Assembly: GCA_026989405.1 (NCBI GenBank)
Contig: JALSJL010000138.1
Coordinates: 1-22,940 of the forward strand
Direction of reading: 5' to 3'
DNA: 22,940 nucleotides
DNA from: Marinosulfonomonas sp.
GTDB taxonomy: Bacteria; Pseudomonadota; Alphaproteobacteria; Rhodobacterales; Rhodobacteraceae
A program made the translations under genes and the position numbers. Shown piece after piece: positions 1-9,380 of this stretch. Below the pieces are notes generated by a model, which was not told the origin of the DNA, did not search any database, and was given only the letters and a program-made list of their open reading frames with translations. Each line of letters begins with the position of its first letter. The stretch's first letter is position 1.

Positions 1-2
1 AG

Positions 3-251
3 GCCAACGGGCGCTTTCACATCGGGGTCATGCGGGTGGACGGCAGCGAAGAACGGCTGCTGACCGCGTCCTTTCTGGACGAAGGCCCAACCTGGTCGCC
101 AAACGGGCGTGTCATCATGTTCACGCGTGAAAGCAAGGGCGCTGACGGCGCACGGTCACTGTATTCTGTCGACATCACCGGTCGAAATCTGAAGCGTGTC
201 CCAACCGAGGGAGGGGCGTCAGACCCTGCCTGGTCGCCGCTCTTGAAATAG
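3..251 (+). CDS. tolB: TolB, C-terminal end (5' truncated by window edge)
   Basis: This is the last part of the periplasmic Tol-Pal beta-propeller protein. The frame is open from the window edge and stops at TAG 249-251. The visible 82 residues carry propeller-blade repeats typical of TolB: a PTWSPNGRVIMFTRE segment, then LYSVDITGRNLKRVPTEG, then a final SDPAWSPLL. TolB is known to bind Pal and the TolA/Q/R complex during outer-membrane invagination. The following pal and cpoB genes are the standard neighbours and support the call. The N-terminal region, with its signal peptide and most blades, lies outside the window. Confidence 0.9.
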   Translation, partial: ANGRFHIGVMRVDGSEERLLTASFLDEGPTWSPNGRVIMFTRESKGADGARSLYSVDITGRNLKRVPTEGGASDPAWSPLLK

Positions 252-257
252 AGCGCA

Positions 258-286
258 TTTTCAATCGTGCGCTGTGATGTTAGACT
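258..286 (+). promoter_or_regulatory. candidate sigma70 promoter for pal (extended -10)
   Basis: In the 72-base tolB-pal gap, TTTTCA (258-263) and TAGACT (281-286) are separated by exactly 17 bases, with a TG at 278-279 that would make an extended -10. A small inverted repeat (AGCGCA 252-257 with TGCGCT 268-273) overlaps the spacer. Transcription would begin about 30 bases before the pal ATG. This is pattern matching only; pal may also be read from the upstream tol promoter. Confidence 0.35.
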
Positions 287-323
287 GAAGAAAATCGAGC
301 AAACAAGAAACGGAAAATTCCAG

Positions 324-830
324 ATGGCACTCCACAGCAAGGCAATTCTCATTCTCGCAGGCTTCATTCTTGCCGCCTGTGCAAACCCGGACAGATTTGG
401 CGCGGGCGGCACTGGTGGGGCAGGGGCCGGAGCCATCCAGCCCGGCAGCGTCAGTGATCCGAGGTCTCCGGCCTATTTCCAGGAAGCCATCGGCGACCGT
501 GTGTTGTTTGCCGTCGACCAGCACACACTGACCCCCGAAGCGATTGCCACCCTGGACCAGCAGGCCAAGTGGCTGATGGATAACCCTGAATTCAATGCGA
601 TCATTGAAGGTCACGCCGACGAGCAGGGCACCTCGGCCTACAACCTGGCGCTAAGCGGGCGGCGGGCCAATTCCGTGATTGAATATCTTGTCAGCCGTGG
701 CGTTTCTCCTGCGCGCCTGAAAGCACTGCCGCTTGGCAAGGAGCGCCCGATTGCGCTGTGCAGCGATGAAGCGTGCTACGCCCAGAATCGTCGCGCAGTC
801 ACGGTCCTTGTGGCCGGCGGGATCAGCTGA
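324..830 (+). CDS. pal: Pal, peptidoglycan-associated outer-membrane lipoprotein
   Basis: This is a 168-residue lipoprotein linking the outer membrane to peptidoglycan. The ATG at 324 is chosen over an upstream in-frame start (267) because it gives a proper lipoprotein signal: a hydrophobic stretch (residues 7-18) ending in the lipobox LAAC with the lipidated Cys at 19. A Gly-rich linker (about 26-37) follows. The OmpA-like peptidoglycan-binding domain (about 60-163) contains the signature GHADEQGTSAYNLALSGRRA (96-115). Length matches the family. It sits between tolB and cpoB, the classic order. The Tol-Pal complex acts in outer-membrane constriction at division. Confidence 0.97.
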   Translation: MALHSKAILILAGFILAACANPDRFGAGGTGGAGAGAIQPGSVSDPRSPAYFQEAIGDRVLFAVDQHTLTPEAIATLDQQAKWLMDNPEFNAIIEGHADEQGTSAYNLALSGRRANSVIEYLVSRGVSPARLKALPLGKERPIALCSDEACYAQNRRAVTVLVAGGIS

Positions 831-847
831 AGGTCGGGGGTTCGGTG

Positions 848-1678
848 ATGGCCTGGTCGAGATGGATCATTCTGGCTCTCTTGTTGGCGACTTTTGCGCC
901 CGCTGGCGCTTATGCGCAGGAACGTGAGCAAACCTTGGCGGATATCCGCCAAGAACTTTCGGTCCTTTTTGTCGAGCTGCAGCGGTTGAAGCGCGAATTG
1001 TCGACGACGGGCGGCGCCGGGGCCAATGTTGCCGGAAAATCTGCGCTGGACCGGCTGAACCTGATCGAGGCCGAGCTGGCCCGGCTGACCGCCAAAACCG
1101 AACAACTGGAAAACCGGATCACGCGCGTGGTCACGGACGGAACCAACCGGATCGGTGATCTCGAGTTCCGGCTGGTGGAGCTCGAGGGTGGGGACGTCAG
1201 CAAGCTGGGCGAAACCACGACCCTTGGTGGCGACGCCGAAACCAGTAACCTGGTGGCCCCGGCCAGGCCGGAAACGACGGACGCGCCGGAACTCGCGATG
1301 GGCGAACAAAGAGACTTCGATGCTGCGGTTGCGGCCCTGGAAAGTGGCGAAAACTTCAAGGCGTCGCAGCTGTTTTCGACATTCATTGACAGTTACCCGG
1401 GCAGCCCGCTGACGGGGGATGCGCTGTTTTACCGGGGCGAAGCGCTTTCGGCGCTTGGCGACACGGCCAATGCGGCCCGGGCCTATCTCGAGAGCTTTTC
1501 CGGTTCGCCGTCGGGGCCGCGTGCCCCGGAGGCCCTGTTGCGCCTGGGCACGACGCTGGGAAGTCTGGGACAGATGAACGAAGCCTGTATCACGTTGGGT
1601 GAAGTTGGCCAAAGATACCCCAACTCCGCAGCCGTCGCAGAGGCCACAGCCGCGATGCAGACACTCAACTGCCCGTGA
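848..1678 (+). CDS. cpoB: CpoB (YbgF), periplasmic Tol-associated TPR protein
   Basis: This is a 276-residue secreted protein. The ATG at 848, 17 bases after pal, gives a clean Sec signal peptide (hydrophobic 7-20, likely cleavage after AYA at 23). An in-frame start at 773 would overlap pal and bury the signal. Residues about 26-115 are heptad-rich with LIEAELARLTAKTEQLENRI, the trimerising coiled coil of this family. A charged and Pro-rich linker follows. The C-terminal part (about 150-276) contains TPR units such as LFYRGEALSALGDTANAARA. CpoB is known to bind TolA and coordinate cell-wall synthesis with outer-membrane constriction. Its stop overlaps the tilS start. Confidence 0.93.
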   Translation: MAWSRWIILALLLATFAPAGAYAQEREQTLADIRQELSVLFVELQRLKRELSTTGGAGANVAGKSALDRLNLIEAELARLTAKTEQLENRITRVVTDGTNRIGDLEFRLVELEGGDVSKLGETTTLGGDAETSNLVAPARPETTDAPELAMGEQRDFDAAVAALESGENFKASQLFSTFIDSYPGSPLTGDALFYRGEALSALGDTANAARAYLESFSGSPSGPRAPEALLRLGTTLGSLGQMNEACITLGEVGQRYPNSAAVAEATAAMQTLNCP

Positions 1679-2937
1679 CACCGGCGGTCTCGCCCGTCGA
1701 TGAATTTGCCGAACGGATGGAAAAATGTCTGCCTGCCGGGTTTTCGGGCGGGATTGGCCTGGCGGTCTCGGGCGGGAGCGATTCGACGGCCCTGCTGCAC
1801 CTTGCCCACAGCTATGCGACATCGCGCGACATCCGGCTTTGCGCGATGACCGTTGACCATGGATTGCGCCCCGAGGCGGGCGGCGAGGCAAAAAAGGTTG
1901 CCGAACAATGCGCCCGGCTGGGAATAGGGCACGAAACGGCCCGTTGGGATAATTGGGATGGCCGAGGCAACCTGCAGAACCAGGCGCGCGCAGCGCGCCT
2001 GCGGATCATTTCGGACTGGGCGAAATCCAATGGTCTGGGTGTCGTCGCACTGGGTCACACGCTGGACGATCAGGCTGAAACCGTTCTTCTGCGGCTGGCG
2101 CGCGGCTCTGGTGTGGACGGGTTGTCAGCCATGGCCGACAGGCGTCAATCACATGGTGTGACATGGGTGCGCCCGCTTCTGGAGTTCCGTCGGCAGGACC
2201 TGCGCGCATGGTTGCGGGCCAATCAGATATCCTGGGCCGAGGACCCAAGCAATGACGACCCGAAGTATGACCGGGTCAGAGTTCGTAATGCATTGAAAGT
2301 GCTGGATGATATTGGCGTCTCGCCCGAGCGTCTGGCTGGTGTCGCCAGCCGGATGCGCTCGGCTCGCGAAGTGCTTGAAATGGCCACGCAATCGGCGGCC
2401 CGAGACTGTGCGACGGTGCGGCACGGCGCGGTCGAACTGCGGCTTGGACCGTATCTTGGGCAGGCCTACGAAGTCCGGCGCCGGCTTTTGGCCCATGCGC
2501 TTCGGTGGGTTGGCCTGGCTGATTATGCTCCGCGGCAGGCGTCGTTGGATGCAGCCATGAACGCGCTGGAAAGCGGGCAAACGACGACACTTCACGGATG
2601 TTTGATCATGGCGTCCGGCGACCAATGTCTGATTGCCCGAGAGCCAGCCGGCGCCGCAGGTGCCACAGCATCCATCGGCGATGTCTGGGACAGCCGGTGG
2701 CATGTGACCGGGCCGAACGGGGTGGGGCTGGAGGTGCGCTGTCTTGGCGAAACCGGCCTGAAATCCTGCCCGGACTGGCGCGATTGCGGGGTGCCTCGGG
2801 CAGTCTTGCTGGCCAGTCCCGCAGTCTGGTCCGGCGACAGGCTTGTCAGCGCGCCCCTTGCCGGTTTGCCCCGAGGTTACAAGGCGCGGTTGGTGCGGCG
2901 CGAAAATGATTTCGAAAGTTCCATATTAACGCATTGA
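1675..2937 (+). CDS. tilS: TilS, tRNA(Ile)-lysidine synthetase
   Basis: TilS converts C34 of the CAU-anticodon tRNA-Ile to lysidine using ATP and lysine, so that the tRNA reads AUA. The 420-residue length is usual. The start is a GTG at 1675 that overlaps the cpoB TGA (GTGA), suggesting translational coupling. The N-terminal PP-loop ATPase motif SGGSDS is at residues 32-37, DHGLRPEAG begins at 61, and the family signature GHTLDDQAET is at 127-136. RVRVRNALKVL (200-210) matches the conserved region after the catalytic domain. The C-terminal half is more divergent, as expected. In many roseobacters tilS sits between cpoB and ftsH, as here. Confidence 0.95.
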   Translation: MTPAVSPVDEFAERMEKCLPAGFSGGIGLAVSGGSDSTALLHLAHSYATSRDIRLCAMTVDHGLRPEAGGEAKKVAEQCARLGIGHETARWDNWDGRGNLQNQARAARLRIISDWAKSNGLGVVALGHTLDDQAETVLLRLARGSGVDGLSAMADRRQSHGVTWVRPLLEFRRQDLRAWLRANQISWAEDPSNDDPKYDRVRVRNALKVLDDIGVSPERLAGVASRMRSAREVLEMATQSAARDCATVRHGAVELRLGPYLGQAYEVRRRLLAHALRWVGLADYAPRQASLDAAMNALESGQTTTLHGCLIMASGDQCLIAREPAGAAGATASIGDVWDSRWHVTGPNGVGLEVRCLGETGLKSCPDWRDCGVPRAVLLASPAVWSGDRLVSAPLAGLPRGYKARLVRRENDFESSILTH

Positions 2938-2963
2938 ACTACCTGTTTTCATCCTTATTTTAG
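2933..2963 (+). promoter_or_regulatory. candidate heat-shock (sigma32-type) promoter of ftsH
   Basis: Overlapping the tilS stop is ATTG (2933-2936, followed by AA). After exactly 17 bases comes CTTATTTTAG (2954-2963). From memory, alphaproteobacterial RpoH promoters read CTTG-N17-CYTATNT. The -10 part fits fully and the -35 part differs in its first base. Transcription would start about 45-50 bases before ftsH, and the leader would contain a small hairpin (CCGCA 2972-2976 with TGCGG 2980-2984). FtsH is a known heat-shock target in several bacteria, which makes the match plausible but does not prove it. Confidence 0.4.
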
Positions 2964-3014
2964 GAAGCAGCCCGCAAACTGCGGAAATTGCCCCTTCATG
3001 CAAGGAGAGTTGCT

Positions 3015-4931
<1,917 letters not shown>

Positions 4932-4945
4932 TCTGCTCAACCCTG

Positions 4946-4973
4946 CGCCCCGCCCGTTGAACCGGGTGGGGCG
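4946..4973 (+). terminator. strong hairpin after ftsH, probable terminator
   Basis: Fifteen bases after the ftsH stop, the left arm CGCCCCGCCCG (4946-4956) pairs with CGGGTGGGGCG (4963-4973) over 11 pairs, including one G-T wobble, with a 6-base loop TTGAAC. There is no following T-tract, so it may need Rho, or it may act as an mRNA 3' stabiliser. It separates ftsH from the broken MOSC gene. Confidence 0.6.
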
Positions 4974-5053
4974 AAACGGTGCGGGCGCGACATCTGTTCG
5001 CCGACCGGTCCCGGCCGTGTCTGCCAGCCTGAAATGACAGGGGGAATGCACGC

Positions 5054-5673
5054 ATGCCGGCCTTGATCCCCACCGGGTTTTCCGCAGAAATCATGTGGCT
5101 GGGGTCGGTTTGCGATCGTTTGAGCGCGCTTGTTTCCGAACCCGTGGACCGCTTGGATCTGCGATTTTCCGGTCCGGTCGGCGAAAGCCATGGTGGCCTG
5201 ACGCGACCGTCTTGTTCGCGGGTCACTTCCCAACATCCCCGGGGCACCGAAATTCGGAACACCCGCCAACTTTCCATCGTTTCGCAAGAGGAGCTGGCCA
5301 GGATCGCCACGGGGCGGGCCTGGAAGCCCTGGACCCGGGCTGGCTGGGGGCGACAATCGTGCTGCGGGGCATTCCCGCGCTATCACATCTGCCGCCGTCG
5401 TCACGTCTGCAGCGCCCATCAGGTGCGACCGTCGTCATTGATATGGAGAACCGACCCTGCCAGCTTCCGGCTCAGGTTATCAGGCAGCGGCATCCGGCAT
5501 CCGCACGCAGGTTCAAGAACGCCGCCCGGGGTTTGCGCGGGGTCACGGCCTGGGTTGAACGCGAGGGTGACGTATCGCTTGGCGACATGTTGATGCTGCA
5601 TGTCCCGGACCAGCCTGCTTGGCCCCATCTGGCAGAAGCGCAGTGCAATGGGCACAAAAACCGGAAAGATTGA
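5054..5673 (+). pseudogene. MOSC-domain protein gene, broken by a single frameshift
   Basis: Two overlapping frames together encode one MOSC-domain (molybdenum-cofactor-sulfurase C-terminal) protein of about 200 residues. The first frame starts at ATG 5054 (MPALIPTGFSAEIMWLG) and includes the conserved Cys segment GGLTRPSCSRV and TEIRNTRQLSIVSQEELARI. Near 5309-5319 the homology jumps to the frame one base earlier and continues as LDPGWLGATIVLRG, LPPSSRLQ, GATVVIDMENRPC and GVTAWVERE, ending at TGA 5673. The change fits loss of one base in the G-rich run ACGGGGCGGG. MOSC proteins are thought to carry sulfur on the conserved Cys to metal-sulfur centres; the substrate here is unknown. It could be a real inactivating mutation or a sequencing error. 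Confidence 0.8.
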
Positions 5674-5692
5674 CAGGTCGTCGGGAGGTTGT

Positions 5693-5728
5693 GTCTTGCG
5701 AAAGACGATTTCGACATAGATCATGTCG
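5693..5728 (+). other. two small hairpins in the MOSC-fhs intergenic region
   Basis: The 127-base gap before fhs contains GTCTT-GCGA-AAGAC (5693-5706, a GNRA-type loop) and, five bases on, CGACAT-AGATC-ATGTCG (5712-5728). Neither has a T-tract. They could end the MOSC transcript or lie in the fhs leader. I found no convincing sigma70 promoter for fhs in this gap. Confidence 0.3.
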
Positions 5729-5800
5729 GAAATACTTCCCTGATCCTGGTCGCCAGTGGCTAAACCGTGGGGGACACCTTGAAACACCGTTGGGGACCAC

Positions 5801-7477
5801 ATGGCACATCTGACTGACATCGAAATTGCACGGGCGGCGAGAAAATTGCCGATCCAGGAAATTGGAGCAAAGGCGGGTATCGGCGAAGAGCATTTGCTGC
5901 CCTATGGACGCGACAAGGCCAAGGTCGATCAGGCGTTCATCGACTCCGTTCAGCAACAACCCGATGGCAAGTTGATTCTGGTGACTGCGGTCAACCCGAC
6001 ACCGGCGGGTGAAGGCAAGACCACGACGACTGTCGGTCTTGGTGACGGGCTGAACCGGATTGGCAAGAAGGCCATGATCTGCATTCGCGAGGCCTCTCTC
6101 GGGCCATGTTTCGGCATGAAAGGCGGTGCCGCCGGCGGTGGCCATGCCCAAGTCGTTCCGATGGAAGACATGAACCTGCATTTCACCGGCGATTTTCATG
6201 CAATCACCAGCGCCCACAATTTGCTGAGCGCGCTTATCGACAACCACATCTATTGGGGAAACGAGCTTGGTATCGACCAACGCCGTGTAAGCTGGAAGCG
6301 CGTCCTTGACATGAACGACCGTGCATTGCGCGATATCGTGACCTCGCTTGGCGGCATTGCCAATGGGTTCCCGCGCCAGACCGGGTTTGACATCACCGTT
6401 GCCAGTGAAGTCATGGCGATCCTTTGCCTCGCCCGAAACCTGGCCGATCTTGAAAAACGGCTTGGCGACATCATTGTCGCCTACAGGCGCGACCGCAGTC
6501 CGGTGTATTGCCGCGATCTCAAGGCGGATGGTGCAATGACCGTTCTTCTGAAAGACGCCATGCAGCCAAACCTCGTGCAGACGCTGGAAAACAACCCGGC
6601 CCTGGTGCATGGCGGGCCGTTTGCCAATATCGCCCACGGCTGCAATTCCCTGACGGCGACGACAACGGCGCTGAAACTGGCAGACTACGTCGTGACAGAA
6701 GCGGGTTTCGGCGCGGATCTTGGCGCCGAAAAGTTCATGAACATCAAATGCCGCAAGGGTGGTATTGCGCCCGACGTTGTGGTGCTGGTGGCCACGGTGC
6801 GGGCCATGAAGATGAACGGCGGTGTCGAAAAAGCCGACCTGGGGGCTGAAAACGTCGCTGCGGTGGCCGAGGGATGCCCGAACCTTGCGCGTCATATCAG
6901 CAACCTCAAGATGTTCGGCGTGCCGGTCGTGGTCGCGATCAACCACTTCGTGACCGATACCGACGCCGAGGTTCAGGTTATCGCCGAAAGCGCGGCGGCA
7001 GAGGGTGCCGAGGCGTTCGTTTGCCGTCACTGGGCCGAGGGATCGGCCGGGATCACCGGCCTTGCGGAACGGGTGGCGGAGCTCGCGGATAGTGGAGCGG
7101 CCCAGTTTGAACCGCTGTATCCCGACGATATGCCACTTTTCGAAAAGATCGAGACCATTGCCCGGCGAATTTATCACGCCGATGAGGTTCAGGCGGACAA
7201 GAAAATTCGTGATCAGTTACGTGCCTGGGAGGACGCCGGTTACGGCCACTTGCCCATCTGCATGGCCAAGACGCAGTATTCCTTCTCGACCGACCCGAAC
7301 CTGCGCGGCGCGCCAACCGGCCACAAGGTGCCGATACGCGAGGTCAGGCTGTCGGCCGGCGCGGGATTTGTCGTGGTGGTCTGTGGTGAGATCATGACCA
7401 TGCCGGGTCTTCCGCGCCGCCCCGCCGCCGAGCAGATCAGACTTAACGAATCCGGAGAAATCGAAGGGTTGTTCTAG
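5801..7477 (+). CDS. fhs: Formate-tetrahydrofolate ligase
   Basis: This enzyme makes 10-formyl-THF from formate, THF and ATP (reversibly) in the cytoplasm. It has 558 residues, the usual length. The N10-formyl-THF synthetase P-loop PTPAGEGKT is at 66-74. It is followed by REASLGPCFGMKGGAAGGG and MEDMNLHFTGDFHAI, which are highly conserved in the family. The C-terminal GEIMTMPGLPRRPAA is also typical. The ATG at 5801 has only a weak GGGGA ribosome-binding site. It lies directly before folD, and the pair interconverts formate and 5,10-methylene-THF. In roseobacters this route is known to handle C1 units from methylated compounds; which source applies here cannot be seen. Confidence 0.98.
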   Translation: MAHLTDIEIARAARKLPIQEIGAKAGIGEEHLLPYGRDKAKVDQAFIDSVQQQPDGKLILVTAVNPTPAGEGKTTTTVGLGDGLNRIGKKAMICIREASLGPCFGMKGGAAGGGHAQVVPMEDMNLHFTGDFHAITSAHNLLSALIDNHIYWGNELGIDQRRVSWKRVLDMNDRALRDIVTSLGGIANGFPRQTGFDITVASEVMAILCLARNLADLEKRLGDIIVAYRRDRSPVYCRDLKADGAMTVLLKDAMQPNLVQTLENNPALVHGGPFANIAHGCNSLTATTTALKLADYVVTEAGFGADLGAEKFMNIKCRKGGIAPDVVVLVATVRAMKMNGGVEKADLGAENVAAVAEGCPNLARHISNLKMFGVPVVVAINHFVTDTDAEVQVIAESAAAEGAEAFVCRHWAEGSAGITGLAERVAELADSGAAQFEPLYPDDMPLFEKIETIARRIYHADEVQADKKIRDQLRAWEDAGYGHLPICMAKTQYSFSTDPNLRGAPTGHKVPIREVRLSAGAGFVVVVCGEIMTMPGLPRRPAAEQIRLNESGEIEGLF

Positions 7478-7531
7478 ATGGCCAAATTCCGGCATCTGGC
7501 CAATACGGCGGCAGACAGGGGTAGATCATGA
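7478..7531 (+). other. 17-codon ORF bridging fhs and folD (unproven)
   Basis: An ATG directly follows the fhs TAG (7475-7477) and opens a frame for MAKFRHLANTAADRGRS. Its TGA (7529-7531) overlaps the folD ATG as ATGA. A GAAGGG lies about 12 bases before it. The frame therefore fills the fhs-folD gap exactly and could couple their translation. It matches no family I know, and chance is a real possibility. A weak hairpin (AGATG 7476-7480 with CATCT 7493-7497) occupies its start. Confidence 0.2.
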
Positions 7532-8430
7532 CGGCGGAAATCTTGGATGGAAAGGCGTTTGCGGCCAGAATTCGCGGACAAGTGGCCGACCATGTTGGCA
7601 GGTTGAAGTCTGCCCATGGACTGACGCCGGGGCTGGCGGTCGTTCTGGTCGGCTCTGATCCGGCAAGTGAGGTCTATGTCCGCTCGAAAGGGAAAATGAC
7701 CCGAGAGGTGGGCATGAATTCTTTCGAGCACAGGTTGCCGGAAACCACCGATGAAAAGACCCTGCTGGGTTTGCTTGATGACTTGAACGAAGATCCCGCG
7801 GTTCACGGCATACTCGTGCAGCTGCCGTTGCCCGGCCATATGAACGAATCCAACATCATCAACCGGGTGGACCCGGCCAAGGACGTGGATGGCTTTCACA
7901 TTCTCAATGTCGGGCTTCTGGCCACGGGACAGAAGGCCATGGTGCCCTGCACGCCCCTGGGGTGCCTGATGATGCTGCGCGACAGGCTTGGCGATTTGTC
8001 CGGTCTCGATGCAGTGGTTGTCGGGCGCTCAAACATTGTCGGAAAACCAATGGCGCAACTGCTGCTGCGCGACAGTTGCACGGTGACAATCGCACATAGT
8101 CGCACGCGCGAAATCGAAGCCAAGTGTCGCGCCGCAGACATCCTTGTTGCAGCTGTAGGCCGTGCGGAACTGATCACCGGCGACTGGATCAAACCGGGGG
8201 CGACCGTGATTGACGTGGGTATCAACCGCATCCCGGCACCCGAGCGGGGTGAGGGAAAGACAAGACTGGTCGGCGATGTCCATTTCCCCAGCGCCGCCGC
8301 TGTGGCTGGCGCGATAACGCCGGTTCCCGGTGGCGTTGGGCCCATGACAATTGCCTGCCTTCTGGCCAATACGCTGACCGCATGTTGTCGTGCCAATGGG
8401 CTGAAGGAACCCGAGGGGCTGACAGCCTGA
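7528..8430 (+). CDS. folD: FolD, methylene-THF dehydrogenase / methenyl-THF cyclohydrolase
   Basis: This bifunctional enzyme oxidises 5,10-methylene-THF with NADP and hydrolyses the methenyl form to 10-formyl-THF. It has 300 residues, the usual size. The catalytic Tyr and Lys of YVRSK are at 50 and 54, and the Asp of DVDGF is at 121. The loop GILVQLPLPGH begins at 94, and VPCTPLG begins at 139. The dinucleotide-binding turn VVGRSNIVGKP is about 164-174, and PGGVGPMT lies near the C-terminus. AGGGG at 7517-7521 precedes the ATG. It follows fhs by 50 bases on the same strand and is probably co-transcribed with it. Confidence 0.98.
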   Translation: MTAEILDGKAFAARIRGQVADHVGRLKSAHGLTPGLAVVLVGSDPASEVYVRSKGKMTREVGMNSFEHRLPETTDEKTLLGLLDDLNEDPAVHGILVQLPLPGHMNESNIINRVDPAKDVDGFHILNVGLLATGQKAMVPCTPLGCLMMLRDRLGDLSGLDAVVVGRSNIVGKPMAQLLLRDSCTVTIAHSRTREIEAKCRAADILVAAVGRAELITGDWIKPGATVIDVGINRIPAPERGEGKTRLVGDVHFPSAAAVAGAITPVPGGVGPMTIACLLANTLTACCRANGLKEPEGLTA

Positions 8431-8542
8431 TACTGCTGGCGGAACAGATCCCGGAATCGGCGCAAATTGATAGAATAGACTCCACGCCGGCGCAGGATTT
8501 GGGCCTGAAACTGCCTGTTTCCAAGATCATTTTGCCAGGCAT

Positions 8543-8571
8543 TTGACAAGCATCGACGGCATCAATACGTC
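8543..8571 (+). promoter_or_regulatory. weak candidate promoter for the LytTR gene
   Basis: The 164-base gap after folD contains a perfect -35 hexamer TTGACA (8543-8548). Seventeen bases later is only a poor -10 (TACGTC, 8566-8571). The same gap also has a small hairpin GAAAC-TGCCT-GTTTC (8507-8521) that could belong to the end of folD transcription. If LytTR proteins bind near their own gene, this gap is where to look. Confidence 0.25.
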
Positions 8572-8594
8572 TTGGCCGAAAAACTGGGTATTTG

Positions 8595-9380
8595 ATGAAT
8601 AAGATACGCGAATTTTTCTCGACTCTACGAGGATATGTCGCATCGCCCTTGCGGGCATGGATCGTCTTGTTCTTGATCGCGCTTTTGACATTGTCGGGCC
8701 CGTTCGGAAGCTACGACAAAATGGGGCTTGCCGAGCGCCTAGCCTATTGGGCGGGGGTGACGGTGATGGCAACCCTCGTGGTCAATGCTTCGCGGGCCTT
8801 TTTCCAGGTGTTTGCCGCCGATGTTCGCCCGTTGTGGCGCGCGGTCTTGTGCGCGGTGTTGTCGGCGATGCTCCTGGCGCCCTTGCTGTCGATATATTCG
8901 CTAAGGCTGTTTCACGGCAGGACCGACGATATCCCCGGTATTCCGACAATAGCCGCCGTAGTTTTCCTTGTCGCATTGTTTGTGGCCGCGATTCGCCACT
9001 ATTTTTTGCACATCCAGCAACCGGGTGCGCCGCGATTGCTGGAACGGCTGGCCGACAAGAACGCCGAGGAGATCCTGCGGATTTCCGGGCGCGATCACTA
9101 TGTCGATATCTACACCGACTGCGGGAAAGAAACGCTGCTGATGCGGTTTTCGGATGCGCTTGCCGAACTGGACGGGCTGCCTGGGCACCGGGTTCACCGC
9201 TCACATTGGGTGGCTGAAGCGGCGGTTCGCGGCTACCGCAGACGCGATGGTCGCGCTTTTGTTGTTCTGCTGGATGACAGTGAACTGCCGGTCAGCCGGG
9301 GCTACCGCGCCGAAGTCGAGGCCGAGTTGCTGAGCGCGCGGGGGGCAAGGGGAAAACCCGTGCTTCTTGACCAGTCGTGA
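8595..9380 (+). CDS. membrane-anchored LytTR-domain DNA-binding regulator
   Basis: This is a 261-residue one-component regulator. The N-terminal half has four likely membrane helices (about 21-38, 50-70, 82-103, 115-136). A short linker leads to a LytTR DNA-binding domain (about 158-246). That domain contains ILRISGRDHYVDIY, the LytTR hallmark HRSHWV (201-206) and LPVSRGYR at its end. There is no receiver domain and no sensor kinase beside it. The family binds DNA through a beta-rich fold; targets are unknown. The ATG at 8595 is used, although an in-frame TTG lies just before it, and the ribosome-binding site is weak. The last 89 bases overlap the end of pdeM on the other strand. Confidence 0.85.
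   Translation: MNKIREFFSTLRGYVASPLRAWIVLFLIALLTLSGPFGSYDKMGLAERLAYWAGVTVMATLVVNASRAFFQVFAADVRPLWRAVLCAVLSAMLLAPLLSIYSLRLFHGRTDDIPGIPTIAAVVFLVALFVAAIRHYFLHIQQPGAPRLLERLADKNAEEILRISGRDHYVDIYTDCGKETLLMRFSDALAELDGLPGHRVHRSHWVAEAAVRGYRRRDGRAFVVLLDDSELPVSRGYRAEVEAELLSARGARGKPVLLDQS

Noticed and set aside
776..1891. 371-codon minus-strand frame opposite cpoB and tilS
   Set aside because: The product is Arg/Pro/Gln-rich with no domain wording, and the plus strand has two well-supported genes here.
5305..5320. programmed -1 frameshift in the MOSC gene
   Set aside because: There is no X-XXY-YYZ heptamer in the right phase and no clear downstream stimulatory structure; a simple one-base loss explains the data.
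5419..5820. minus-strand frame beginning near MIYVEIVFRKTQPPDD before fhs
   Set aside because: The opening looks protein-like, but it runs back through the antisense of the MOSC gene and has no ribosome-binding site or known family.
5543..7177. 544-codon open frame on the minus strand opposite fhs
   Set aside because: It is the antisense of a highly conserved enzyme gene, shows no family motifs, and long antisense frames are common in GC-rich coding DNA.
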